Shown: in pieces, positions 1 to 7,587 of the stretch | Numbering within the stretch: the first letter of the stretch is position 1 | Layout: every line of letters starts with the position of its first letter | NCBI GenBank assembly: GCA_009908535.1 | Contig: JAAAOD010000100.1 | Span: 1-18,440, forward strand | Reading direction: 5' to 3' | Length of the DNA: 18,440 bases | Source of the DNA: Verrucomicrobiota bacterium | GTDB lineage: Bacteria > Verrucomicrobiota > Verrucomicrobiia > Opitutales > Oceanipulchritudinaceae | Translations under genes and position numbers: made by a program | The notes under the pieces: model-generated | What the model was told of the DNA's origin: nothing | The model's input: the letters and a program-made list of their open reading frames with translations, nothing else | Databases searched by the model: none

Positions 1-1387
1 CTCGGGCGAGAACGTTGGTAATGATGACCGAGCTGTCTCCCTTCCGCGCCCATCCTCCCGTCTTCAGGCGTTCGTAGGCATTAAGAATGGTCTGCTCGAA
101 ATCCTCCTCGAACTCCATGAAGAACGGCTCCACGCCCCAGTAGAGGAGAAGATTCTTGAAAACCGCTTCGTCATCGGTGAAGGCGAAGACGGGAGAGTGG
201 AGGGGACGCAACGCGCTCAGGGTCCTGGCGAGAATGCCGCGGCGCGTGAAGACGGTGATAAAGCTGTTCCCGATCTCGTCGCTGAGAATCATCGCGGCCT
301 TGAGCATCCGCGCTTTTGCCGTCTTCAGGACCAGCTGATCGTTGTAGCGATTCTCCCCCTGCGCCTGCACGGCCCGGATGATGCGGTTCATGACATGCAC
401 GCATTCCACCGGGTATTTACCGACGGTCGTTTCCCCGGAGAGCATGATGGCGTCCGCCTGCTCGTCAACGGCGTTGGCGATGTCGGAAATTTCCGCCCGC
501 GTAGGCAGGGGATTCTGGATCATCGATTCCAGCATGTGCGTGGCGACAATGGCGGGTTTGCCCATGCGCTGGCAGGTACGGATGGCGCGGCGCTGCACGA
601 GGGGAAGCGTTTCGTAGGGGATCTCGATGCCGAGGTCCCCGCGGGCCACCATCAGGCCGTCCGAGGAGGCGATGATATCGTCGAGGTTGCTGATCGCCGA
701 CTGGTCCTCGATCTTCGCGATGATCTGCGCCCTCGACCCCTTTTTGGCAAGGGTTCGCCGCAGAGTCTCAAGATCCTCCGAGGTGCGGACAAAACTGAGG
801 GCGAAGAAGTCGACCCCCTGTTCGATCCCGATGTCGATATCGTGGTGGTCCTTTTCGGTGAGGGCGGGCAGTTTGACATGCACCCCAGGAAGGTTGATGT
901 GACGCCGGCTCCCGAGGGGGCCGCTGATCCGGACCGAACAGCGCACGCGGTCCTCCATGATTTCCTCCACCCGCAAACGCAGCAGCCCGCTGTCAACGAG
1001 GATGGTGTTGCCGACCTCGATGTCCTCGAGAAGACGCGGATAATTGACGGCGACGCCCCGTACACCGGCAAGGACCGGCTCGGCGCCCGGATCGATAAAG
1101 AAATCAAACGCCTCGCCACGCTGCAGTTCGAGGGCCTCTTCGAGGTGCCCGGTCCGGATTTCCGGTCCCTTGATGTCCATCATGATGGAGATGCGGCGGC
1201 CCGCGGCCTTGCACGCGGCATCGACATTGCGCAGAGCCTCGGCGGTCCACTCCCGCGTCGCGTGGGCCATATTGAGCCGACAGACGTCCACGCCCGCATG
1301 GAGGAGCTCTTCCAGGACGGCGGCATCGTTGGTGGCTGGACCGATGGTAAAGACAATCTTGGTGTGGCGATACGGTAGGGACTTCAT
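1..1387 (-). CDS. pyk: Pyruvate kinase (partial; C-terminal end lies beyond the left edge)
   Basis: Last step of glycolysis: phosphoenolpyruvate plus ADP gives pyruvate plus ATP, in the cytoplasm. 462 codons are visible from the ATG at 1387, with no stop before the window edge. Motifs in order: KIVFTIGPATND (10-21), CRLNMAHAT (36-44), DIKGPEIRTG (71-80), the B-domain segment around 90-170, LPALTEKD (173-180), the catalytic-lysine segment IIAKIED (K225), the metal-site segment MVARGDLGIEIP (246-257), ATHMLESM (282-289), LSGETTVGKYP (316-326), and an allosteric-type C domain from about 355. The N-terminal half differs from textbook enzymes at two potassium-ligand positions: the usual NFSH is NMAH (Ala41), and the usual DTKGPE is DIKGPE (Ile72). 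The catalytic Lys and the acidic metal ligands are kept, so activity is expected. It diverges from the HNH gene across 174 bp. No clear Shine-Dalgarno precedes the start. The identification is very secure. Confidence 0.97.
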   Translation of the reverse strand, partial: MKSLPYRHTKIVFTIGPATNDAAVLEELLHAGVDVCRLNMAHATREWTAEALRNVDAACKAAGRRISIMMDIKGPEIRTGHLEEALELQRGEAFDFFIDPGAEPVLAGVRGVAVNYPRLLEDIEVGNTILVDSGLLRLRVEEIMEDRVRCSVRISGPLGSRRHINLPGVHVKLPALTEKDHHDIDIGIEQGVDFFALSFVRTSEDLETLRRTLAKKGSRAQIIAKIEDQSAISNLDDIIASSDGLMVARGDLGIEIPYETLPLVQRRAIRTCQRMGKPAIVATHMLESMIQNPLPTRAEISDIANAVDEQADAIMLSGETTVGKYPVECVHVMNRIIRAVQAQGENRYNDQLVLKTAKARMLKAAMILSDEIGNSFITVFTRRGILARTLSALRPLHSPVFAFTDDEAVFKNLLLYWGVEPFFMEFEEDFEQTILNAYERLKTGGWARKGDSSVIITNVLAR

Positions 1388-1450
1388 CTCAGTTCGGGGC
1401 GACTATCATGGGTGGCCGCGGATCCTACAAACGCAAAATGGCCCGGCTGT

Positions 1451-1471
1451 CCGTCGTTTCCGCAACGACGG
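1451..1471. repeat. Perfect inverted repeat in the pyk/HNH divergent gap
   Basis: CCGTCGTT (1451-1458), a 5-nt spacer, then AACGACGG (1464-1471): a perfect 8-bp dyad about 64 nt upstream of the pyk start. In the pyk transcript it could form a leader hairpin. As DNA it could be an operator shared by the divergent genes. The sequence shows only the dyad; a role is inferred. Confidence 0.5.
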
Positions 1472-1510
1472 TAACGATGCTGTGAAACGGCCCCCGGAGC
1501 GGCTTTCGCG

Positions 1511-1538
1511 TTGACAGTAGGCGGGCCGGCCGCACATT
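1511..1538 (+). promoter_or_regulatory. Candidate promoter for the HNH gene
   Basis: A perfect TTGACA (1511-1516) is followed after 16 nt by CACATT (1533-1538), which matches the -10 consensus at only three positions. Transcription would start near 1545, just upstream of the ATG at 1562. This fits the ATG start better than the TTG at 1511, which would lie inside the -35 box. The poor -10 keeps confidence low. Confidence 0.3.
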
Positions 1539-1561
1539 CCAGAACCAGCGCTCCGCAGGAT

Positions 1562-2194
1562 ATGTCCTTTCAAGTCAGAGGTATCGAATTTGCCAAGACA
1601 AACAACGGTCACCGGGTCCTTGTCCTCAACCGGAACTGGCAGGCAGTGAACATCATCGGGGTGCGCCGGGCCTTTTCCCTGCTCTGGCAGGATCATGCGC
1701 GCGTCATTAATACCGCCGGCGGCGACTTCGCTCCGGTGGACGCCGCCCGCTGGATCGAGCTTTCCCAGAGCGCTGAAGCGGGTGCCGGGCCCTTTGTGCG
1801 TACGGTGCGCCTGTGTATCCTTGTCCCGAAGGTGCTTCTCCTGCGCGCGTTCGACCGTCTTCCCGTCGCGGAGATCAAATTCAACCGCGAGAATGTCTTT
1901 ATCCGCGACCGCTACACCTGCCAGTACACCGGCAAGCGCTGCCCGGCCGCGGAGCTGACCCTCGACCATGTCATTCCGCGCGAACGCGGGGGGCGTACCA
2001 CCTGGGAAAATATCGTCACCTGCCGGCGGGACATCAACGCCATGAAAGCGAACCGGCTCCCGCACGAGGCCGGGCTGCGGCTGGTCCGCAAACCGGCGCG
2101 CCCGAAGCGGCGGCCCTTCGCGGTACAAGCCGCCGGAGCGAGCCTGGAGAAGGAATGGCTGCATTTCCTTCCCGTTGGCCGGACCGGTTCCTGA
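1562..2194 (+). CDS. HNH endonuclease-like protein
   Basis: A 210-residue protein of the bacterial HNH nuclease family (beta-beta-alpha metal fold). These are usually chromosomal genes of unknown biological role rather than mobile-element genes. The N-terminal half (about 18-100) carries the family's VLVLNRNWQAVNIIGVRRAF segment. The nuclease core is CQYTGKRC (120-127), then LDHVIPRERGG (134-144, containing the metal-binding DH), then WENIV (148-152) and DINAMKANRLPHEAGL (157-172). The second CxxC of zinc-binding HNH proteins is not present: the segment reads CRRDIN. The first pair is CxxTGKxC, so a structural zinc site is doubtful. The basic tail (about 173-188) may bind nucleic acid. The ATG at 1562 was preferred to an in-frame TTG at 1511 because AGGA lies just upstream and homology begins after it. 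It converges with the kinase gene 11 nt away. The family call is strong; the substrate is unknown. Confidence 0.85.
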   Translation: MSFQVRGIEFAKTNNGHRVLVLNRNWQAVNIIGVRRAFSLLWQDHARVINTAGGDFAPVDAARWIELSQSAEAGAGPFVRTVRLCILVPKVLLLRAFDRLPVAEIKFNRENVFIRDRYTCQYTGKRCPAAELTLDHVIPRERGGRTTWENIVTCRRDINAMKANRLPHEAGLRLVRKPARPKRRPFAVQAAGASLEKEWLHFLPVGRTGS

Positions 2195-2205
2195 AGGAAA
2201 CCCGC

Positions 2206-3924
2206 TCAGTCCGCCCGCCGCACCAGCGGCAGGGACACCTTGAGTTGGGTCCCCTGCGGGCCTGTCGCCTCCACTGAAACCTCGCCCTGGTGCGCCTTAA
2301 GGATACGCTGGACGATGGACAGGCCGAGTCCGGTACCGTCGGGATGTCCGGTAAGGAAGGAATCGAAAATCCGCTCCTGTACCTCGGGGGCGATGCCGGT
2401 CCCCGTGTCTCGAATGCGCAGGACGGCGAGGGAGCGCTCCCCGCTCTTTTCCGATGTCGTGGAAATATCGATACTTCCGCCTTCCGGCATGGCCTGCGTC
2501 GCATTGAGGAGGAGGTTCAGGACCGCCTGCTGGATCTGGCCCTTGTTGACGCGGACAGGAAGGGGCCCTTCCGCGGCGCGGTGAAAGGAAAGCTCCACCC
2601 GGGCCTGTCGTAGTTTGAGGCGGACCAGGTGCAGCGTGTCCTCAACCAGTTCCTCGAGAAGGAAATCCGCGCGCAATTCCTCCCGGGACTTCCCGAAACT
2701 GAGGACTCGGGAAACAATGGAGTTCAGCTGCGCGAGTTTCTCGTGGATAATGGCGACATCGCGGCAGCGCGGATCCTCCTCCTCGAAATCGAGGGCGAGG
2801 CTGTCGAAGAGAAGCTGAATGGTGGTGAGGGGATTTCGGATTTCGTGTGCGATCTCGGAGGAGAGCAGCCCCAGCGTCGTCAGGCGCTCGGAGCGGCGGA
2901 GGCTTTCCTCGGACTGAAAGACACGGTCGTAGAGGCGCGCGTTACGGATGGCGGCCGCGGCCAGGCCGGCAAGGGTCTCAAAGACGCGCTTCTCCTCGTT
3001 GTTAAAGCGGTGCGAGCGTTTCGTGTAGAGGTTGAGGGTGCCGATGACGCCTTCGTCGAGGTCGATCGGGCAGGCGAGGACGGAGACGAGGCCCTCCTTC
3101 TGCGTGACCTCGACAAAGTGATGCTCCTCCGTGCGGGGAAGGTCGAGGACCTCGATGGATTTGCGCCGGCGGATCGCCGTCCCGATCGCGGACTGGTCGA
3201 GGGTGAAGCGCTCCTTTTCCGGAAGAGCGTGGGAGGAACCGCTGCAGGCCTTGAGAACCAGCGTCTCGCCGTCGGGCTCAAGCAGGAAGACGGCGCAAAG
3301 GCGGCAGGGATCGATGACGAGGGCCCGCCGGGCAATGAACTGGAGGATTTCCTCGGAGCGGCGCTGGTTGACGATGACGCGGGCAATGCTGATGAGGGCG
3401 TCCCGGTGCTCGGCGGCCCGCCGCAACTGCTGGATCAACCAGAGCCGGCCGAGGACGCGGCTGACCTCCCCGGTGAGCAGGGAGAGCACCTTGAGATCCT
3501 GGTCCGAAAAGGCATTGCGGCGGCGGCTGCTGACATTGACGACGCCGAGAACACCGCCCTGCTGTGACATGAGCGGAACAGCCATTTCCGAAAGAATGGC
3601 GGGATCGACCTCGACGTACCGCGGATCCACTGTGACATCGCCGATGCGGAGGGGCTGACCATGCAGGGCGACCCACCCGGTCAGCCCTTCCCCGATCTTG
3701 AGCCGTGTCTGCGGAAGGGAGTGGGGGAATCCCCGGTGAGCCTCGATCTCGAGCCGATTGTCGTCAGGATTGATGAGCTCGATGGCGGCCGACTCGGCTG
3801 GGAGCACCTCGACAATCTTTTCAATGACCAGTTCCAGCGCCTCCTGCGTATCGTCGGTGGCGTTGAGAACGCTTGAAATACGGTAGAGGGCATCCAGTGC
3901 CGGTTGCGCGGATCCTGACTCCAT
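2206..3924 (-). CDS. Soluble sensor histidine kinase with two GAF domains
   Basis: A 572-residue protein with no transmembrane segment, so probably a cytoplasmic sensor. GAF1 spans about 26-158 and GAF2 about 190-330; a helical linker leads to the kinase core. The H-box is SSEIAHEIRNPLTTIQLL with phospho-accepting His360. The ATPase domain has the N-box NLLLNATQAMPEGG (470-483), the G1 box DTGTGIAP (506-513) and the G2 box GTGLGLSI (530-537), so it looks catalytically complete. The HisKA sequence resembles kinases that pair with NtrC-family regulators. It lies 30 nt downstream of glnD on the same strand, so co-transcription is likely and a role in nitrogen or stress signalling is a reasonable inference. 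No response regulator is encoded nearby, so the partner is elsewhere. The ligands of the GAF domains cannot be told. The start ATG at 3924 has no clear Shine-Dalgarno. Confidence 0.93.
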   Translation of the reverse strand: MESGSAQPALDALYRISSVLNATDDTQEALELVIEKIVEVLPAESAAIELINPDDNRLEIEAHRGFPHSLPQTRLKIGEGLTGWVALHGQPLRIGDVTVDPRYVEVDPAILSEMAVPLMSQQGGVLGVVNVSSRRRNAFSDQDLKVLSLLTGEVSRVLGRLWLIQQLRRAAEHRDALISIARVIVNQRRSEEILQFIARRALVIDPCRLCAVFLLEPDGETLVLKACSGSSHALPEKERFTLDQSAIGTAIRRRKSIEVLDLPRTEEHHFVEVTQKEGLVSVLACPIDLDEGVIGTLNLYTKRSHRFNNEEKRVFETLAGLAAAAIRNARLYDRVFQSEESLRRSERLTTLGLLSSEIAHEIRNPLTTIQLLFDSLALDFEEEDPRCRDVAIIHEKLAQLNSIVSRVLSFGKSREELRADFLLEELVEDTLHLVRLKLRQARVELSFHRAAEGPLPVRVNKGQIQQAVLNLLLNATQAMPEGGSIDISTTSEKSGERSLAVLRIRDTGTGIAPEVQERIFDSFLTGHPDGTGLGLSIVQRILKAHQGEVSVEATGPQGTQLKVSLPLVRRAD

Positions 3925-3932
3925 GGTGCGGT

Positions 3933-3949
3933 TCCCGGCTTCCCCGGGA
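3933..3949 (-). repeat. Short hairpin in the glnD-kinase spacer
   Basis: Read on the coding (minus) strand, TCCCGG and CCGGGA flank a 5-nt loop: a 6-bp GC stem between the glnD stop and the kinase start. There is no T-run, so it is not a terminator. It could affect translation or mRNA processing, but may be chance in GC-rich DNA. Confidence 0.3.
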
Positions 3950-3954
3950 CGCGG

Positions 3955-6717
3955 TTATTTCTGTACGGCCTCGGAAGAGGCGGCAACGATTTCCATGAGA
4001 TCGGCGCGCAGATTGACGAGATCCCCGGAATTGTCGTCCCGGCTTCCCTCCACCGGCTCGATGTAGAAGGTGTCGACCGCCACTTTCCGTTCCGTGGAGA
4101 TCCGGGCGAAGGTAATATCGAAGCCGTGATGGGAGATGGTGTGGGCGAGCCGGTAGAGGAGGCCGAGCTCGTCGTTGGTTTCGATCTCGATGATGGTCCG
4201 CTTGAGGGAGAGTTCGTGGTAAACCTCCACACTGGGCGGAATGGGCGCGGGGAGGGTGCTCTCTGTGCGCAGGTAGCGCGACTGCTTGTTTTTCTCGGCG
4301 AGCTTTTCAATTTCCGGCAGGAGGTCCTTGTTATGAAGGAGGGTGTCGGCGAGGTGGTTACGGAAGATCTCGAGGGCATCCTTCCGTTGCACTGGTCCCC
4401 CTTCCGGTTCGCTCACGTAGAAACTGTCGATGGTGATGTGGTCGGCCCGCGACAAGGCTTTGGAGCTGACGATGGAAAGCCCCGCCAGCGCGAAGGCCCC
4501 GGCCAGTTTTGCGAAGAGGCCGGCCCGGTCCCATGTGACGACATTCACGACCGTAAGGCCGAGATTGAGGTCGTCCTGCCATTCCACAACCGGATGGAGG
4601 GAACCGAGGGATTCGGCTTCCGTGATGGTCTCGAGAAGGCGATGGATCATGCGCAGGTGCAGGATCACTTCCTCTTCGCGGTGATAGGTGAAATAGCGTT
4701 CGGGAAGGAGATTGAAATGCGCTTCGACCTCTTCGGGGGAGAAGCCTTCAAGCTTTTTCAGAATGGATTCCTGGGAAATCATCGGTCTGGGCGGTGGGGT
4801 GTCTCCGGGTGCCTGGATCTGCTGGAGGGTTACCTTGAAGAGCTGCGTGTGCAGACTGTCCTTGTAGCTGTTCCACAAATCGCGGGTGGTTCCGCGGGCG
4901 TCGCAGAAGGTGAGAACATAGAGGTAACGGAGCGTTTCCCCGTCCTGAACGAGTCGGGCAAAGGAAGCGGCGGTTTCGGGATCATCAAGATCAAAGCGTT
5001 GCCAGATCCGTGCCATTTCGAGGTGTTGCTCGATAAGAAAAAGAATTTTCCCGCGGACTTTCTCCGGCACCTGCAGTCGTTCCAGGATGGGGCGGGCGAT
5101 TTCGACCCCTGTGCGGGCATGGTTGGCAATGCCCTGCGACTTGCCGATATCGTGCAACAGGAGGATGAGATAGAGCAGGGCGGGCAGAGCGGTCTCCTCG
5201 AGAGCGGTGCGGTACTTGCGGGTCGTATCGGCCTCCATCCCGGTGAAGACGCCGTCGAGTTCGCGGATGGTGTTGAGGATGTGCTGATCGGCGGTGTAGC
5301 GGTGGTAATACTCGTGCTGGACGAGGCAGTGCAGCCGCTCCCATTCGGGGAGGTAACGGGAGAGCACGCCGGTGCTGCTCATAAGGGAGAGAACCGGGTA
5401 CACTTCCCCTTTATTCTGGAGGATGGCGCGGAAGGCCGTGGCCGCCTCGGGCGCGTTCACCAACCCCCCGTCGATGAGGTCGAGGTTTTCCTCGATGAGG
5501 CGTTCGAGGTCGAAATCGGGCTGGAGCCCCCGGGTCTGCAGGTGGCGGAAGACCCGGATCATCCGGAGCGGATCTTCCCGGAAGGTGGAGGAGGATTCGG
5601 CGATCAGACGGCCGTTCTCGACGAGAAAACCATCGAGGCGCTCCGCGCTGCCACGACGGCGGGAGGCGAGGACCTCGTGAAAGCGAACCGCGCTCCGGGA
5701 ATTCAGGAAGAGCCGCTGCTCAAGATAACCGGCGAGGTGATGGATGCGGTGGGCGGCCTTGTAATAGGCGCGCATGAAGGCTTCCACGCGCGGGAAAATC
5801 CGGTGCTGCCGAAAGCCGAGGGACCAGGCCACACTGGGCTGGCTTTCGATGCTGAGCAGATCGGTGGGCCGTTTGCTCTGGAAGTGCAGCTCGTTACGGA
5901 CGCGGAGGAGATAGTCGTAGGCTTCCTCCAGCTCTTTTACCTCCCGGGGAAGGAGAAGCTTCTTTCCGACGAGATTGGCAAGATCGCGTCCGTCATCGAG
6001 GAGGCGGATCATCCAGAGCAGATTCTGGTAATCCCGCAGGCCGCCGACGCCGTTCTTGATATCGGGTTCCTGAAGGAAAACGGTACCGCCGTACTTGCTG
6101 CGGCGGGCATTCTGATCCTCGAGCCGTTCCGAAAGGTAGGCCCGCACGTTGTCCCGGCGGATGAAGCGGTCGTAGTCCCTCGTGAAGCGGGCGAAAAGGT
6201 CGTGGTGGCCGCAGAGAAAGCGTGCCTCGAGCATGGCGTTCTTGCTCTGCACATCCTCGTTGGCCTCGGCGAGGGCCTCGCGGGAAGTGCGGGTGCTGTG
6301 ACCGATTTTCAGGCGCAGGTCCCAGAGCGGATAGAGAAGGCTGTCGTTGAAAAGACGCTGTTTTTCCCGGAAGGCGGGATCCTTCGGCTTAACCGGGTAG
6401 AGAAACATGAGATCGACATCGCTGAAAGGGCACAACTCCGAGCGGCCATAGCCCCCGAGGGCGATGACCGCAACCCGCAGCGATGCCCCTCCCATTTCCC
6501 TCCGCAGGCGCTGTCCGGCGGCGTGGCAAAGCCGCTCAATGAGGACATCGATGGCAATGGACCGGCAATGAACGACGCGGGTGCCGCTGCCGCCCGAGCG
6601 GTGGTAGCGGTTGATCCATTCGTTGGCCTGCTCGAGGTAGCGTCGGAAGGCACCCAGCTTTTCCCCCGGTTCCCCGTTGAGGTCCCTCAGGCCGAGCCGA
6701 TCGGCCATCTGGTCCAT
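3955..6717 (-). CDS. glnD: GlnD: bifunctional PII uridylyltransferase / uridylyl-removing enzyme
   Basis: The glutamine sensor of nitrogen control: it adds UMP to PII proteins when glutamine is low and removes it when glutamine is high. 920 residues, a normal length. The nucleotidyltransferase motif GGYGRSELCPFSDVD (88-102) has the expected Gly and paired Asp residues. The linker helices include QEPDIKNGVGGLRDYQ (216-231). The HD hydrolase domain includes HEYYHRYTADQH (468-479) and LHDIGKSQGIANH (521-533). Two ACT domains follow (about 718-790 and 840-910), the glutamine-binding part. All four modules are intact, so both activities are expected. The start is uncertain: ATG at 6717 gives MDQMADRL, with a second ATG at 6708. 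The open frame runs further upstream to 7473, but that part lies antisense to the DUF429 gene and lacks homology, so it was excluded. The PII (glnB) and glutamine synthetase genes are not in the window. Confidence 0.96.
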   Translation of the reverse strand: MDQMADRLGLRDLNGEPGEKLGAFRRYLEQANEWINRYHRSGGSGTRVVHCRSIAIDVLIERLCHAAGQRLRREMGGASLRVAVIALGGYGRSELCPFSDVDLMFLYPVKPKDPAFREKQRLFNDSLLYPLWDLRLKIGHSTRTSREALAEANEDVQSKNAMLEARFLCGHHDLFARFTRDYDRFIRRDNVRAYLSERLEDQNARRSKYGGTVFLQEPDIKNGVGGLRDYQNLLWMIRLLDDGRDLANLVGKKLLLPREVKELEEAYDYLLRVRNELHFQSKRPTDLLSIESQPSVAWSLGFRQHRIFPRVEAFMRAYYKAAHRIHHLAGYLEQRLFLNSRSAVRFHEVLASRRRGSAERLDGFLVENGRLIAESSSTFREDPLRMIRVFRHLQTRGLQPDFDLERLIEENLDLIDGGLVNAPEAATAFRAILQNKGEVYPVLSLMSSTGVLSRYLPEWERLHCLVQHEYYHRYTADQHILNTIRELDGVFTGMEADTTRKYRTALEETALPALLYLILLLHDIGKSQGIANHARTGVEIARPILERLQVPEKVRGKILFLIEQHLEMARIWQRFDLDDPETAASFARLVQDGETLRYLYVLTFCDARGTTRDLWNSYKDSLHTQLFKVTLQQIQAPGDTPPPRPMISQESILKKLEGFSPEEVEAHFNLLPERYFTYHREEEVILHLRMIHRLLETITEAESLGSLHPVVEWQDDLNLGLTVVNVVTWDRAGLFAKLAGAFALAGLSIVSSKALSRADHITIDSFYVSEPEGGPVQRKDALEIFRNHLADTLLHNKDLLPEIEKLAEKNKQSRYLRTESTLPAPIPPSVEVYHELSLKRTIIEIETNDELGLLYRLAHTISHHGFDITFARISTERKVAVDTFYIEPVEGSRDDNSGDLVNLRADLMEIVAASSEAVQK

Positions 6718-6820
6718 CTTCTGGTGGAATTTTTCCGGTTTTGGGAGGGTGAGGGACACGCGGGAAACTATGGATGCCACCGGGCCGATTGCAAGGAGGC
6801 AGGCCTCGAGGCCCGCGCAC

Positions 6821-6848
6821 TGGACAGGACCGTGGCGCCAGCTATCTT
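6821..6848 (+). promoter_or_regulatory. Candidate promoter for the DUF429 gene, possibly leaderless
   Basis: TGGACA (6821-6826, five of six matches to TTGACA), 16 nt, then TATCTT (6843-6848, four of six). The predicted start of transcription falls at about 6855, next to the ATG at 6856, and no Shine-Dalgarno is present. This suggests a leaderless mRNA. It is read by eye only. Confidence 0.35.
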
Positions 6849-6855
6849 TGCCGCC

Positions 6856-7587
6856 ATGGCGGAAAAACGGGAACCACGGCCGCCTGTTGCGGGCATTGAC
6901 GGCTGCCGCGGCGGATGGCTTGCCGCCCGCTGGCAACCGGAAGGGGACCTGGCCTTCCGCCTTGAGCGTTCCCTGTCGGCGCTCCTTCCGCAAGTGCGGG
7001 TGCACCGCATCTGGCTGGACATGCCCATCGGGACGGCGCCGCCGGGGGAGGCCGTCCGCCGCTGCGATCACGAGGCGCGCCGCTTTCTCGGCGGTCGGGC
7101 CGCGGCAAGCCTTTTCAGTCCTCCCTGCCGGGAGGCGATGGGGGCGGGCCGCTACGCCGAGGCCCTCGCCCTTAACCGGCGGCACACCGGAAAGGGGTTT
7201 TCCGTGCAGGCGTGGAACCTTGTCCCGAAAATCCGCGAAGTGGCCAGGCTCCTCGAGGATTTCCCGGCTTTGGAGGGGCTGCTTGAGGAATCCCACCCGG
7301 AGGTCTGCCTTCGCGCCCTCGCCCCCGGACGCTCTTTTGACAGCAAGCACACCGCTGAAGGCCGGGCGCAGCGCCGCGAGTTCCTCGCCACATGGATCGC
7401 GGACTACCCCGCCATTCTCGACGAAGCGCTTGTCCGTCACCCCCGGAAGCGCGCCGGGGAGGACGACTTCCATGATGCGGCCCTGCTCGCGGTCGCGGCC
7501 GCGCAGGCCGCGGACTGGTTTTCCGCGGACGGCAAGGGGGCCCCGCCCCGCATCGCCTATCCGGTGCCGAGTCCCTGTAGTGAATGA
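6856..7587 (+). CDS. DUF429 family protein (RNase H-like fold, predicted nuclease)
   Basis: 243 residues. The family (PF04250) is predicted to have an RNase H-like fold, and its members are often called predicted nucleases; no function is firmly established. The characteristic motifs are all present: GIDGCRGGW (13-21), WLDMPIG (53-59), FSPPCREA (87-94), GFSVQAWNLVPKIREV (114-129), ESHPEVCLRAL (145-155), DSKHTAEGRAQRR (162-174) and the acidic DDFHDAALLA (203-212). Acidic residues in the first, second and last motifs could form a metal site. The gene is divergent from glnD, separated by 138 bp. Its last 31 bases overlap the convergent DUF2071 gene. There is no signal peptide, so it is cytoplasmic. 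The ATG at 6856 fits the start of homology, but no Shine-Dalgarno precedes it. Confidence 0.88.
   Translation: MAEKREPRPPVAGIDGCRGGWLAARWQPEGDLAFRLERSLSALLPQVRVHRIWLDMPIGTAPPGEAVRRCDHEARRFLGGRAAASLFSPPCREAMGAGRYAEALALNRRHTGKGFSVQAWNLVPKIREVARLLEDFPALEGLLEESHPEVCLRALAPGRSFDSKHTAEGRAQRREFLATWIADYPAILDEALVRHPRKRAGEDDFHDAALLAVAAAQAADWFSADGKGAPPRIAYPVPSPCSE

Noticed and set aside
1511..1561. TTG start for the HNH gene
   Set aside because: The TTG is part of a consensus TTGACA -35 box; family similarity begins after the ATG at 1562.
2186..2203. GGTTCCTGAAGGAAACC as a terminator between the convergent HNH and kinase genes
   Set aside because: The stem is short, needs a bulge, and has no T-run.
4126..6855. 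Very long plus-strand open frame opposite glnD, running in frame into the DUF429 gene
   Set aside because: It is antisense to the well-conserved glnD. Its translation has no domain I recognise, and GC-rich codon bias readily opens the complementary frame. Only the part from 6856 is a gene.
6718..7473. Upstream extension of the glnD frame by 252 codons
   Set aside because: It lies antisense to the DUF429 coding sequence, and GlnD homology begins only near 6717.
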